Below, one piece after another: positions 34,919-42,529 of a stretch of DNA of 64,000 nucleotides (positions are counted from its first letter, which is position 1; each line of letters opens with the position of its first letter). The stretch is from Rhodococcus jostii RHA1 (lineage in GTDB: Bacteria > Actinomycetota > Actinomycetes > Mycobacteriales > Mycobacteriaceae), in the NCBI RefSeq assembly GCF_000014565.1, contig NC_008268.1, forward strand, positions 5,088,501 through 5,152,500, written 5' to 3'. Below the pieces are notes generated by a model, which was given only the letters and a program-made list of their open reading frames with translations, searched no databases and was not told the origin of the DNA. Position numbers and translations under genes: made by a program.

Positions 34919-35940
34919 CAGCGCGGGCACGGATTCGGACCACTCCAGCCGCCCCGCTCGAGCACCGTCCGCACCTCGGCCGCGACGTCGCACGAGCGCT
35001 GTGTCACCTCCTCCCAGCCGTAGACCAGCGTCGCCTTGCCTGCGAGTTCCGCCGCGTTGCCGCGACGGCGATCGCGCAGAGCCACCGACCGCGACGAGTG
35101 GTACCGCAGTCCGTCCAGCCGCACGAGGAGCGGAACGCCGCTGTCCGAGTAGTCGACATCCTCGTAGAGGGTTCTTCCGTCGACCAGAACAGGCGACTGT
35201 CGTCGGGCGGCCGGTAGTCCGTGCGCGAGTTCCACGTCGACGGCGTATCGGTGCTCGAGAATCGACTGGACTCCGCCGGAGACGAACGTCAGAGCGTCGG
35301 TCAGAGCCTCGCGGTATCTGCGCGGTGGACGCTGCTCGATCCGTCGAAGAAGTTCGTGGACCGGAATGTCGCTGCCGGTGACCGCCGACACGAGGAGCCG
35401 TGCGGCCGCGACCGCCGACGGCTCCGCGACAGCGAGATCGACGACGGTGTCGGCCCGGGACGTTCGAGGCGGAAGCGTCGGGACGAGGATGTGGGCGTGC
35501 GCACGGGATCGGTGCACCACGACCCCGGGGTGCAGGAGATCGCCCTCGCGGGGAACGGGACGGTCGGATCGCCGGCCGACCTTCCGATACGTCGGTCCCT
35601 GCGGCTCCGCAGACAATCCGTAGGGCACGGTGACGTGAATCGGCCCGTCAGGGTCGACGGGCATCAGCCCCCACTCCTCGGCGGCCGTCCGATGGCTGAG
35701 AATCGCTCGGGGGCCGCCGAACAGCAGTGCCGCCCACAGTCTCATCGGCCGGTCGAGCGGACCGTTGGTGACGGCGTAGACGCCGTGCAGAACCGCCGAC
35801 CACTGGCCGGACTCCACCATGTGCTGAATCTGCCGGGTCGAGATACCCAGTCCGCGCAGTTGCCGGGCCGTGACGAGGCCGTGCTGATAGTCGAGGACTG
35901 TTTGGAATTCGGGCCTGAAGTCGATCGTCGCAGTCGTCAT
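34888..35940 (-). CDS. AbiEi-antitoxin-like N-terminus with DUF559-like nuclease-fold C-terminus
   Basis: A 350-residue protein of a family common in actinobacteria. The N-terminus (FRPEFQTVLDYQHGLVTARQLRGLGISTRQIQHMVESGQWSAVLHGVYAV) is the winged-helix AbiEi/type IV antitoxin domain. The C-terminal third (TLYEDVDYSDSGVPLLVRLDGLRYHSS ... ATLVYGWEEVTQR) resembles the DUF559/Vsr endonuclease fold, with a D-x-E/D-like arrangement that I cannot verify as active. No AbiEii-type toxin gene adjoins, so this is not a standard toxin-antitoxin pair. ATG 35940 has no clear ribosome site. The last nine residues (REYLLTTGG region) are encoded by the palindrome copy B, and copy C lies upstream. Confidence 0.7.
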   Translation of the reverse strand: MTTATIDFRPEFQTVLDYQHGLVTARQLRGLGISTRQIQHMVESGQWSAVLHGVYAVTNGPLDRPMRLWAALLFGGPRAILSHRTAAEEWGLMPVDPDGPIHVTVPYGLSAEPQGPTYRKVGRRSDRPVPREGDLLHPGVVVHRSRAHAHILVPTLPPRTSRADTVVDLAVAEPSAVAAARLLVSAVTGSDIPVHELLRRIEQRPPRRYREALTDALTFVSGGVQSILEHRYAVDVELAHGLPAARRQSPVLVDGRTLYEDVDYSDSGVPLLVRLDGLRYHSSRSVALRDRRRGNAAELAGKATLVYGWEEVTQRSCDVAAEVRTVLERGGWSGPNPCPRCREYLLTTGG

Positions 35941-36036
35941 GGTCGCGACGGTGCGCACGCCGACCGACAGGATTCGCCCGAAACAGGCCGATCTCAACTG
36001 ACCTGTGGATGAACCTCAGGTTGTGGATAACCCGAG

Positions 36037-36080
36037 CCGTGAGTACTTGTCAACCGCCCGTGGTTAATAAGTACTCACGG
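36037..36080 (+). repeat. Dispersed 44-bp palindrome, copy C
   Basis: Arms at 36037-36055 and 36062-36080 around GCCCGT. The right arm is identical to copies A and B; the left arm has two mismatches. It lies 3 nt beyond the stop of the nitrobindin-like gene and upstream of the AbiEi-like gene. Confidence 0.82.
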
Positions 36081-36083
36081 GCG

Positions 36084-36806
36084 CTAGCCAACGTAGCGGG
36101 ACAGACGCGCGGAGAGGTGGGGACGCAGCTCACCGTCGGCGATGATGCGTTCCTCGACGTAGGCGAGGTCGCCGCCCTCGACGATGCCGTAGAGACGCTT
36201 GGCGCCGCCGACGAGAACACCGGAGGTGCTGCGGATCACGACGTCGGTCGCGAGTTCCCACGACGACTGTGTGAGGGCCTGACCGTAGAACAGTTCGACG
36301 ATGCCGGAGCTGTGGGCGAGGAGGAGTTCGACGACTTCCTCGTTGGTGCTGCCGGGGATGCCGTCTCCGCTGATCCGCCAGAAGCCGGTTTCGTGGAGGT
36401 CGGGGCGCACGTATTCGCCGTCGGCGTCGAGGACCCAGGTCTGGGATTCCCACTTGAGGTAGTTGCCACCGTTGTGGGAGACGATGATCTGCTGCCCGAA
36501 GGGGTAGTCGCCTGTGTCGGGGTCGTGGCCTTCCCCTTCACCGCGCCACACACCGACGAGGGGCAGTACTGCGAGGAGTTCGTTGTTCAGATCCGGGCCG
36601 AGGCGCAGATTTGCGGTGTCCTCGGGCAGCGGAAGGTCCGGAAGCTGCGGGATGTTCCGCGCCGCCGTCGTCTTGGAACGCTCGATGGCGTCCGCGACGG
36701 CAGCGTCACCGCTACCACGACGCACGGCGGGGGTGTCCCCAGCGGGCGCGCTCGTAGTCGGGTGCTCGGAAGGCGGATCTGCGCCTGCGTCCGGGTTCTG
36801 ACTCAC
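36084..36806 (-). CDS. Nitrobindin-like heme protein / peroxynitrite isomerase family
   Basis: A 240-residue member of the FABP-like nitrobindin family (Rv0813c position). A disordered N-terminal 70 residues precede the beta-barrel, which has the signature GVWRGEG (85-91, GxWxGxG) and GTGDYPF-like [20 protein letters not shown]. The heme-ligating His is expected to be His230 in [15 protein letters not shown]. Family members bind ferric heme and isomerise peroxynitrite to nitrate. The start is GTG 36806, whose GTGA overlaps the TGA of a tiny upstream membrane-protein gene. The much longer open frame upstream is not coding. Confidence 0.85.
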   Translation of the reverse strand: MSQNPDAGADPPSEHPTTSAPAGDTPAVRRGSGDAAVADAIERSKTTAARNIPQLPDLPLPEDTANLRLGPDLNNELLAVLPLVGVWRGEGEGHDPDTGDYPFGQQIIVSHNGGNYLKWESQTWVLDADGEYVRPDLHETGFWRISGDGIPGSTNEEVVELLLAHSSGIVELFYGQALTQSSWELATDVVIRSTSGVLVGGAKRLYGIVEGGDLAYVEERIIADGELRPHLSARLSRYVG

Positions 36807-36901
36807 GACTCGTCGGTGACCAGGCGGTAGATCGTGTAGAGCGAGAACCACGTGATCAACACGGCGGCAAGGACAAGAAGTACCTCGAAGAAGATAACCA
36901 C
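36803..36901 (-). CDS. Small single-helix membrane protein, 32 residues
   Basis: The minus strand reads GTG 36901 to TGA 36805-36803, giving 32 residues. Residues 2-19 ([18 protein letters not shown]) form a transmembrane helix, followed by [13 protein letters not shown], with positive and then acidic charges. AGGA lies eight bases upstream of the GTG. Its stop overlaps the nitrobindin GTG by four bases (GTGA), the same coupling used by real gene pairs in this window, which is the main support that it is translated. I know of no named family. The coupling suggests a membrane partner for the heme protein. Confidence 0.6.
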   Translation of the reverse strand: MVIFFEVLLVLAAVLITWFSLYTIYRLVTDES

Positions 36902-37048
36902 GGGGACATCCTAAACCGAACTCGTCGAACGGTCGAAACGGGAGGCGACTTACCGTGACTGCGGCTACGGTTTCTCGAAGGCGACCACCAGGTCGGTTCC
37001 GAACATCCTCATGCGGTCGTCTCGTCTCCCGTCCCTCCCGGAGGTCCC

Positions 37049-38341
37049 ATGCTTCGATCGAGTACTGCCGTCGCCGGTCCGGTGCGGGCCGCGATCGCGG
37101 CGACGGCGCTGCTGCTGAGCGTGTCCGCGTTCGGCGCTCCCGGTCTTGCCGTCGCCGCGCCCGACACCGGTAGCGCGGGTTCGGGGAGTGCCGACACGGA
37201 TCGTGTCGATCCGAACAACTACGCCGCCGACTGCCCCGACGTGATGATCGTCGCCGTGTCCGGCGCCACCGACTCGACGGCGGACCGCAACCCTCTGGCG
37301 GACGAGAATCGGCAGCTCTGGTCGAACTGGGTGGGCAACGTGACTGTGCCGACCGGCGAGGCCAACAAGGACGATCCGGGAACGGTGGGGTGGATGTACG
37401 TTCCCTACCCGTCCACGTACGGTCTTGGTCTGCGGCAACCTGTTCCGACATACCAGGATTCGATGGCCGCGGGTGTCGCGTCGACCAACAGGATCCTCGA
37501 CGAGAACAAGACGAAGTGCGGCGACGACACCAAGTACGTACTGCTCGGGTACAGCGTCGGTGCCGAGGTGGTCGAAAGGGTGTCGCGCGAACTCGGCCAC
37601 CGCGACAGCAACGCTCTGGTTACCGCTGACGACATTGCCGGCGTCGCGCTGATCGGCGACCCGTACCGTCCCGCGGGCACCCCCTCGATGGGCGAACCCG
37701 GCCCGCCCGGAGGCGGATTCATGTCTTCCGGGCCTGCCGACTACGGCGCTCTGGACGGCAAGATCACGTACGCGTGCCGCCCGTACGACATCGCCTGCGA
37801 CGCGCCGCGGGAGATCGCCGTCCTCGAACTGGCACTCGGGGTGCTGGGACAGATGCACTTCACCCTGCTGAACCCGGGCCAGACGGTCTCCGACTTCGCG
37901 AATGCGGTGACGAACATGGCGGCGCGGTCGATTGTGCACATCGTCACACACGAAGACTGGTTCGCCTCCGACGAGTCCTTCCTCGACGTTCTCCGCAAGG
38001 TCGCCGACCGGACCTACGACCCCGACGGCCCGGACCGGAACATGCAGGTGTCCCAGGAGCAGATCGTCGAGGCGCTCAACTGGGCGATGGGTCCCGGTTC
38101 GGAGGTCGTGAAGGCGAAGCTCGCCGACGAGGGCCCGGGGTTCGTGGAGGACAACAGGGACGTCTTCGAACTGGTGATCAAGCCGTACATCTTCTTGGGC
38201 TTCATCCAGCACCTGTTCTACTGGAACAACAATCCGAACGACCCCTGGTACTGGGAGAGCGAGAAGGTCGTGGACTGGATCACGGCGCTCGCGCAGTCCG
38301 AGAAGGGCGGCGAGACCATTCCGGCGGCACCGGGCAAGTAG
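37049..38341 (+). CDS. Secreted cutinase-family alpha/beta hydrolase
   Basis: A 430-residue exported protein. A signal peptide ([21 protein letters not shown] ... AVAAP) ends at an AxA site near residue 37. The mature protein begins with a [16 protein letters not shown] strand, as in mycobacterial cutinase-like and PE-PPE-domain hydrolases, and has the nucleophile elbow [13 protein letters not shown] (G-Y-S-V-G). The catalytic His is likely in [10 protein letters not shown]. The C-terminal 150 residues extend beyond a normal cutinase. Probable substrates are lipid esters or cutin-like polyesters. ATG 37049 is preceded by GGAGG. A strong terminator follows. Confidence 0.82.
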   Translation: MLRSSTAVAGPVRAAIAATALLLSVSAFGAPGLAVAAPDTGSAGSGSADTDRVDPNNYAADCPDVMIVAVSGATDSTADRNPLADENRQLWSNWVGNVTVPTGEANKDDPGTVGWMYVPYPSTYGLGLRQPVPTYQDSMAAGVASTNRILDENKTKCGDDTKYVLLGYSVGAEVVERVSRELGHRDSNALVTADDIAGVALIGDPYRPAGTPSMGEPGPPGGGFMSSGPADYGALDGKITYACRPYDIACDAPREIAVLELALGVLGQMHFTLLNPGQTVSDFANAVTNMAARSIVHIVTHEDWFASDESFLDVLRKVADRTYDPDGPDRNMQVSQEQIVEALNWAMGPGSEVVKAKLADEGPGFVEDNRDVFELVIKPYIFLGFIQHLFYWNNNPNDPWYWESEKVVDWITALAQSEKGGETIPAAPGK

Positions 38342-38352
38342 AGTCCGCACGA

Positions 38353-38392
38353 CAGAAGGGCCCCGCTCCGGATGCGGAGCGGGGCCCTTCTG
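38353..38392. terminator. Bidirectional terminator after the cutinase-like gene
   Basis: Perfect 18-bp stem (38353-38370 with 38375-38392) with loop GATG, between convergent genes. Confidence 0.85.
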
Positions 38393-38409
38393 GTGTCGTC
38401 AGCTGGTGA

Positions 38410-38715
38410 TTACTCGCCGACCGTGACGTCGACGTTGTGCACGCCTGCGCTCGACGGGCTCACCGTCGAGGTGCCGTTGCCGGAGCTGGACAGTGCGCGC
38501 ACGGTCCACTCGCCGGGAGCGGCGAAGAAGCGGAAGTCTCCGGTGCCCGAGGCGACGACCTCGGCGGTGAACTCTCCGCCGCCGTCGAGGAGACGCACGA
38601 ACGCTCCACCGATCGGCTGGCCGTCAGCGGCGAGAACGCGGCCGGTGATGACCGTTTCCTTCTCGACGTCGACGCCCGCGGGCAGGGTCTGGGTCTGTAC
38701 AGGTGCTCCACACAT
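38410..38715 (-). CDS. sseC: DUF1416 protein SseC
   Basis: A 101-residue protein of the DUF1416 family that always accompanies CysA-type sulfurtransferases in mycobacteria (Rv0814c). It starts MCGAPVQTQTLP and is otherwise an immunoglobulin-like beta domain (ETVITGRVLAADGQPIGGAFVRLLD ... WTVRALSSSGNG). The N-terminal Cys at position 2 is conserved and could receive sulfur, though this is not shown. It begins 3 nt after the sulfurtransferase stop and is the last gene of the sulfur operon. Confidence 0.85.
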   Translation of the reverse strand: MCGAPVQTQTLPAGVDVEKETVITGRVLAADGQPIGGAFVRLLDGGGEFTAEVVASGTGDFRFFAAPGEWTVRALSSSGNGTSTVSPSSAGVHNVDVTVGE

Positions 38716-38718
38716 GGC

Positions 38719-39555
38719 TCAGTGAACCTCCAACTCGATGGGTGCGCCGACGAGCGAGCCGTATTCGACCCAGCTGCCGTCGTAGTTCTTGACATCGGAC
38801 TTGCCGAGGATCTCCTTGAGCACGAACCAGGTGTGGCTGGAGCGCTCGCCGATACGGCAGTACGCGATGGTGGGCTTGGACTCGTCGTAGCCCTTCTCCG
38901 AGTACAGCTTCTCCAGGTCGTCGTCCGACTTGAACGTGCCGTCCTCGTTTGCGGTGGTGCTCCACGGGATGTTGATGGCCGTGGGGATGTGTCCACGCTG
39001 CTGCGCCTGCTCCTGCGGCAGGTGTGCGGGAGCGAGGATCTTGCCGGAGAACTCGTCGGGCGAACGCACGTCGACGAGGTTCTTGCTGCCGATGGCGTCG
39101 ATGACCTCGTCACGGAACGCGCGGATCGACAGGTCGGGGGCCTCGGCCTTGTACTGGGTGGCCTCGCGGGTGACGGTCTCCTTGGAGAGGGGACGCCCGT
39201 CGAGCTCCCACTTCTTGCGGCCGCCGTCGATCAGCTTGACGTCCTGGTGGCCGTACAGCTTGAAGTACCAGTACGCGTAGGCCGCGAACCAGTTGTTGTT
39301 GCCGCCGTACAGAACGATGGTGTCGTCGTTGGCGACGCCCTTGGCGGACAGGAGATCGGAGAACTGCTGCTGGTTCAGGAAGTCACGACGGACGCCGTCC
39401 TGCAGGTCCTTCCGCCAGTCGAGGCGGATGGCGCCTTCGATGTGGCCGCCGTCGTATGCGCTGGTGTCCTCATCCACCTCGACGAAAACGGTCTTGGGGG
39501 CGTTGAGGTTCTGCTCAGCCCAGTCGGCGGAGACTAGGACATCGGAGCGAGCCAT
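38719..39555 (-). CDS. Thiosulfate sulfurtransferase (CysA2 type, double rhodanese)
   Basis: A 278-residue two-domain rhodanese that moves sulfane sulfur from thiosulfate to acceptors. The catalytic Cys233 lies in the active loop AYCRIGERSSHTW of the C-terminal domain; the N-terminal domain (residues 8-125) is inactive but conserved (DGGHIEGAIRLDWRKDLQD). ATG 39555 is preceded by AAAGGA. It corresponds to Rv0815c. Upstream come DUF4395 and a polycysteine leader peptide, so its expression is probably tied to cysteine supply. Confidence 0.9.
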   Translation of the reverse strand: MARSDVLVSADWAEQNLNAPKTVFVEVDEDTSAYDGGHIEGAIRLDWRKDLQDGVRRDFLNQQQFSDLLSAKGVANDDTIVLYGGNNNWFAAYAYWYFKLYGHQDVKLIDGGRKKWELDGRPLSKETVTREATQYKAEAPDLSIRAFRDEVIDAIGSKNLVDVRSPDEFSGKILAPAHLPQEQAQQRGHIPTAINIPWSTTANEDGTFKSDDDLEKLYSEKGYDESKPTIAYCRIGERSSHTWFVLKEILGKSDVKNYDGSWVEYGSLVGAPIELEVH

Positions 39556-39622
39556 GGTGTTCCTTTCGATGTGTACTTACTTGTGTCGGGTGGATCGTGC
39601 AGTGGTTCTGGGTGTGAAACTT

Positions 39623-40075
39623 TCAGGCCGCCGTGCGGAAGCGTGCGATGAGTGGATAGATCTGGCAGCCGAGGCAGATGCCGAACGCAGCGTTGAGAAA
39701 CGCCGCGAACAGGGCGAATGCGGTGGCCACGGCGCCGACGACGCCGGAGCCGGCGAAGAAGCCGACGGTGCCGACGGCGGCGAAGACGAAACCGACGAGC
39801 TGCGCGAAGCGAAGCGGTGCGACGGGTTCGCGTTCACTCACCGGGGCGACTCGCGGCGCGACGAGGGTGCCGAAGATCCGGCCGTACGGGCTGCGTCGCG
39901 GCCCGGTGGCTGCGCCTGCCGCGAAGACGACCGCTTGCAGCGCCAGCAGAATTCCTGCTGCGACCAGCGAGAACGTCGACACGACGAGGACGGCGACGAG
40001 GACGGCGGTGGTGACCCAGGCGGCGAACCGGGGGCCACGAACGTCGACCTGCTCGAGCTCGAGTGTTGTGGACAT
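39623..40075 (-). CDS. DUF4395 membrane protein
   Basis: A 150-residue integral membrane protein with about four helices (AAWVTTAVLVAVLVVSTFSLVAAGILLALQAVVFAAGA; AQLVGFVFAAVGTVGFFAGSGVVGAVATAFALFAAFLNA). The DUF4395 signature is the C-terminal FGICLGCQIYPLIAR, a paired-cysteine motif next to the membrane. The family is usually next to sulfurtransferases and thioredoxin-like genes, as here, suggesting transport or relay of reduced sulfur. ATG 40075 has AGGAG ten bases upstream; that site lies at the end of the 128-nt leader that follows the polycysteine ORF. Confidence 0.85.
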   Translation of the reverse strand: MSTTLELEQVDVRGPRFAAWVTTAVLVAVLVVSTFSLVAAGILLALQAVVFAAGAATGPRRSPYGRIFGTLVAPRVAPVSEREPVAPLRFAQLVGFVFAAVGTVGFFAGSGVVGAVATAFALFAAFLNAAFGICLGCQIYPLIARFRTAA

Positions 40076-40203
40076 GAGAAGTGCTCCTGCGGTGAGTCCT
40101 GAATGCTTGCCTGGCGCCGAACGACGACGGACGACGTCGTCATCGGGGGTTCGATCACGTGCGCGGAATCCGCGGTGTCAGCAGAAAGCGACAGCCCTGG
40201 TGA

Positions 40204-40269
40204 TCAGCAACAGGTACAGCAACAAGCCCCGAGGCGGCACAGGTCAACTGTGCGGCGACGGGTGAGCAT
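40204..40269 (-). CDS. Polycysteine leader peptide (cysteine-responsive attenuator ORF)
   Basis: A 21-codon ORF starts at ATG 40269 and stops at TGA 40206-40204. Six of the last eleven residues are cysteine (positions 11, 16, 17, 18, 20, 21: CRLGACCCTCC). The front part RRRTVDLCR resembles the R-H-V-D-L-R core of actinobacterial sulfur-gene leader peptides. It precedes DUF4395, sulfurtransferase and SseC. In mycobacteria, polycysteine upstream ORFs are reported to act as cysteine-responsive attenuators. A TAAACT -10 at 40303-40298 lies in the 3' end region of thiX, giving this unit its own promoter. Confidence 0.75.
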   Translation of the reverse strand: MLTRRRTVDLCRLGACCCTCC

Positions 40270-40312
40270 GAGCTCGTGGCTGGATTGCACGACGACGAGT
40301 TTACCCGGTTCT

Positions 40313-40789
40313 TCAGGAATTTGAAGCCGGGGGCCGGGTGAGGGGTTCCAGCGCGGCCCGCAGGTCGGTCGCGGCGGGCACTCCGGACACCCGGAAGCGT
40401 TGCTGCAGGTCGGCGTCGAGAATGAACGTCGTCGGCAACGACAGAACGCCGAGTTCCTTGGCGAGAGCGGGATACTCGTCGATGTCGACCTCCACTTCGA
40501 CGGGAGGTTCCGGCTCGCCTGCGAGGTCCGCGACGACCTGTCCCACCACCCTGCGCACCGCCGCGCACGGTCCGCACCAGTCGGCGGAGAAATGGAGAAC
40601 GGTGGCCCGTCGAGGGTGCTCGGGCGACGCCGGCCCGACGCCCGCCGCCTCGAGGAGCAACCGTCGCTGGTCGGTCACGACCCCGGTCGTCCCGCCGGTA
40701 CTCCGGACCGTCCCCTCGCGGCGTTGCCAGACGAGCCCGAACGCGACGGCGGCGAACAGTGCGATGAGTAATAGTGTGATTCCGGTCAT
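40313..40789 (-). CDS. Thioredoxin-fold protein (ThiX type), membrane-anchored
   Basis: A 158-residue protein with an N-terminal membrane helix (residues 3-20, GITLLLIALFAAVAFGLV) and a thioredoxin domain facing either side of the membrane. The redox motif WCGPC is at 71-75 in HFSADWCGPC, and the cis-proline is in GVLSLPTTFILD. It matches Rv0816c (thiX) by position. ATG 40789 overlaps the lmeA stop (ATGA). It may reduce disulfides in the sulfur pathway encoded just downstream. Confidence 0.85.
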   Translation of the reverse strand: MTGITLLLIALFAAVAFGLVWQRREGTVRSTGGTTGVVTDQRRLLLEAAGVGPASPEHPRRATVLHFSADWCGPCAAVRRVVGQVVADLAGEPEPPVEVEVDIDEYPALAKELGVLSLPTTFILDADLQQRFRVSGVPAATDLRAALEPLTRPPASNS

Positions 40790-41565
40790 CGGCTCTGCAG
40801 TTCGTTCAGGTCGATCGTGACGTTGTTGCCGACGCCCTCGATGACGATCTGCGAGCCTTCCGCGTAGACCTCCGTCGGCTGGACGCCGAACGGGAGTTCC
40901 CGGGGGTCGATCGTGCGGGTGAAGAGGCCGAGGATCGCGGGGGCGAGGGGTTCGGGGATGGTGAAGTCGGCGTGGCCTTCGGGGCCGAAGTAGAAGTCGC
41001 TGGCGACGATCTTCACCTGACCGCCGTCGAGAACCAGGTCGGCCTGCACGCTGACCGTGGTTTCGATGGGCCCGACGGGGACCGTGCCGGTGAGGACGAC
41101 GCCGCCCGCGGTCGGCATCCCCGAGCCGCCGGAGCCGCCGGTGCCGTCCGACTTACTGGCCGGCGGGGCCGAAACCTGCAGGTCGGGGATGTCGAGGAAG
41201 CGTCCCAGGTCGGTGGCGTCGATGAGCATGCGGCCGGAGAGGTGATCGACCGGAAGGGTCTTCACGGAGCCGTCGACGAGGTCGGACAGCGGCGCGGAGA
41301 CACCCAGGAGGGTGGACTCGACCGTCACCTCACCCACGACGTCACTCTGTACTCCCTGCGCGCGGATCTCGATGTTCTCGTACTTTCCGTCCCACGCCTG
41401 GTTGAGGAACGGAAAGCCGTGAACCGTCACCTCGGGATCCGCTGTGAGGGACGCGCCTGCCCGCAGTTCCCGCGACACCCGGTACTCCGCGTAGGCCGCC
41501 GAACCGAAGTCGACGACGAGACCGAGAGCCACGAGGAAGACGATTCCGATGATGAGTTTCCGCAC
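40786..41565 (-). CDS. lmeA: LmeA-type DUF2993 protein (lipomannan elongation factor)
   Basis: A 259-residue exported protein of the DUF2993 family. An uncleaved or signal-like helix (KLIIGIVFLVALGLVVDFGSAAYA) is followed by the lipid-binding domain: AYAEYRVSRELRAGASLTADPEVTVHGFPFLNQAWDGKYENIEIRAQGV. Position and sequence fit Rv0817c, whose M. smegmatis ortholog LmeA is needed for mannan elongation of lipomannan in the periplasm. A Gly/Pro-rich insertion near residue 140 is local. The start is GTG 41565. Confidence 0.82.
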   Translation of the reverse strand: MRKLIIGIVFLVALGLVVDFGSAAYAEYRVSRELRAGASLTADPEVTVHGFPFLNQAWDGKYENIEIRAQGVQSDVVGEVTVESTLLGVSAPLSDLVDGSVKTLPVDHLSGRMLIDATDLGRFLDIPDLQVSAPPASKSDGTGGSGGSGMPTAGGVVLTGTVPVGPIETTVSVQADLVLDGGQVKIVASDFYFGPEGHADFTIPEPLAPAILGLFTRTIDPRELPFGVQPTEVYAEGSQIVIEGVGNNVTIDLNELQSR

Positions 41566-41770
41566 GGCCCCATTGTGACGGACACCGGTCGGGGGAGTGT
41601 CGGTGCGACCTCCGCGCCGCTTGCCGGGGTTCGGTGCAACGAACGCCGACGGCGGCGCGCTACTCTGTCACCGACAAAAGTGTCGATACCTTCAGTGTCG
41701 ATCTACCTGGACCGGCGGATGAACGATCCGTCGGCCGGCCGGGTACGACGGCGACGAGATGGGAGGCTGT

Positions 41771-42529
41771 GTGGAGCTACTGCTTCTTACCTCCGACCCC
41801 AACCCCGAGGCAGTGCTTCCTGCCCTCGCCCTGCTGGCGCATTCGGTGCGGCCAGCCCCGACGGAGGTGTCCTCTCTCCTGGAAGCGAGCTCCGCCGACA
41901 TCGCCCTGGTGGATGCGCGCACCGATCTCGCGGCGGCTCGCGGCCTCTGCCGGCTGCTGGGCAGCACGGGTTCCGCGGTTCCCGTGGTGGCGGTGCTCAC
42001 CGAAGGTGGCCTGGTGGCGGTCAATTCCGACTGGGGCCTCGACGACATCCTGCTCCCGGGCACCGGTCCGGCCGAGGTGGACGCCCGTCTCCGACTGCTG
42101 GTCGGACGCACCGGCGGCGTCGCCAGCCCGGAGGCCTCCGGCAAGATCACGCTGGGCGAACTGGTCATCGACGAGGGCACGTACACGGCCCGTCTGCGCG
42201 GCCGGCCCCTCGACCTCACCTACAAGGAGTTCGAACTCCTCAAATACCTGGCACAGCACGCGGGTCGCGTCTTCACCCGCGCGCAGTTGCTGCAGGAGGT
42301 GTGGGGTTACGACTTCTTCGGCGGTACCCGCACGGTCGACGTCCACGTGCGTCGTCTGCGCGCCAAGCTGGGCAGCGAGTACGAATCCTTGATCGGTACA
42401 GTCCGCAACGTCGGCTACAAGGCCGTCCGTCCCACCCGCAGCAAGTCGGGTGTGCCGGTGCCGCCCGTCGACGACCTCGACGCCGAGGATGCGGACTTCG
42501 AATCCGCGGAAGGGCCGGCGATCCAGTGA
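41771..42529 (+). CDS. glnR: GlnR-type orphan response regulator
   Basis: A 252-residue OmpR-like regulator. The receiver-like N-terminal domain ([27 protein letters not shown] ... [17 protein letters not shown]) keeps one Asp but lacks the normal acidic pocket and Lys, as in GlnR. The winged-helix domain is [53 protein letters not shown]. GlnR controls nitrogen assimilation in actinobacteria; position matches Rv0818. GTG 41771 is preceded by GGAGG at short spacing. TACTCT (41661-41666) is a possible -10. The stop overlaps mshD. Confidence 0.85.
   Translation: MELLLLTSDPNPEAVLPALALLAHSVRPAPTEVSSLLEASSADIALVDARTDLAAARGLCRLLGSTGSAVPVVAVLTEGGLVAVNSDWGLDDILLPGTGPAEVDARLRLLVGRTGGVASPEASGKITLGELVIDEGTYTARLRGRPLDLTYKEFELLKYLAQHAGRVFTRAQLLQEVWGYDFFGGTRTVDVHVRRLRAKLGSEYESLIGTVRNVGYKAVRPTRSKSGVPVPPVDDLDAEDADFESAEGPAIQ

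Noticed and set aside
34888..35940. Type IV toxin-antitoxin system
   Set aside because: Only the AbiEi-like domain is present; no AbiEii nucleotidyltransferase gene is adjacent, so a complete toxin-antitoxin system is not supported.
35221..36012. Rightward frame opposite the AbiEi-like gene
   Set aside because: Arg/Asp/Val-rich shadow without a start signal; the minus strand product has a clear winged-helix domain.
36807..37451. N-terminal extension of the nitrobindin-like frame
   Set aside because: The extension is Arg/Ser-rich, crosses the divergent cutinase-like gene's promoter and contains the small membrane protein gene in another frame; GTG 36806 gives the normal protein.
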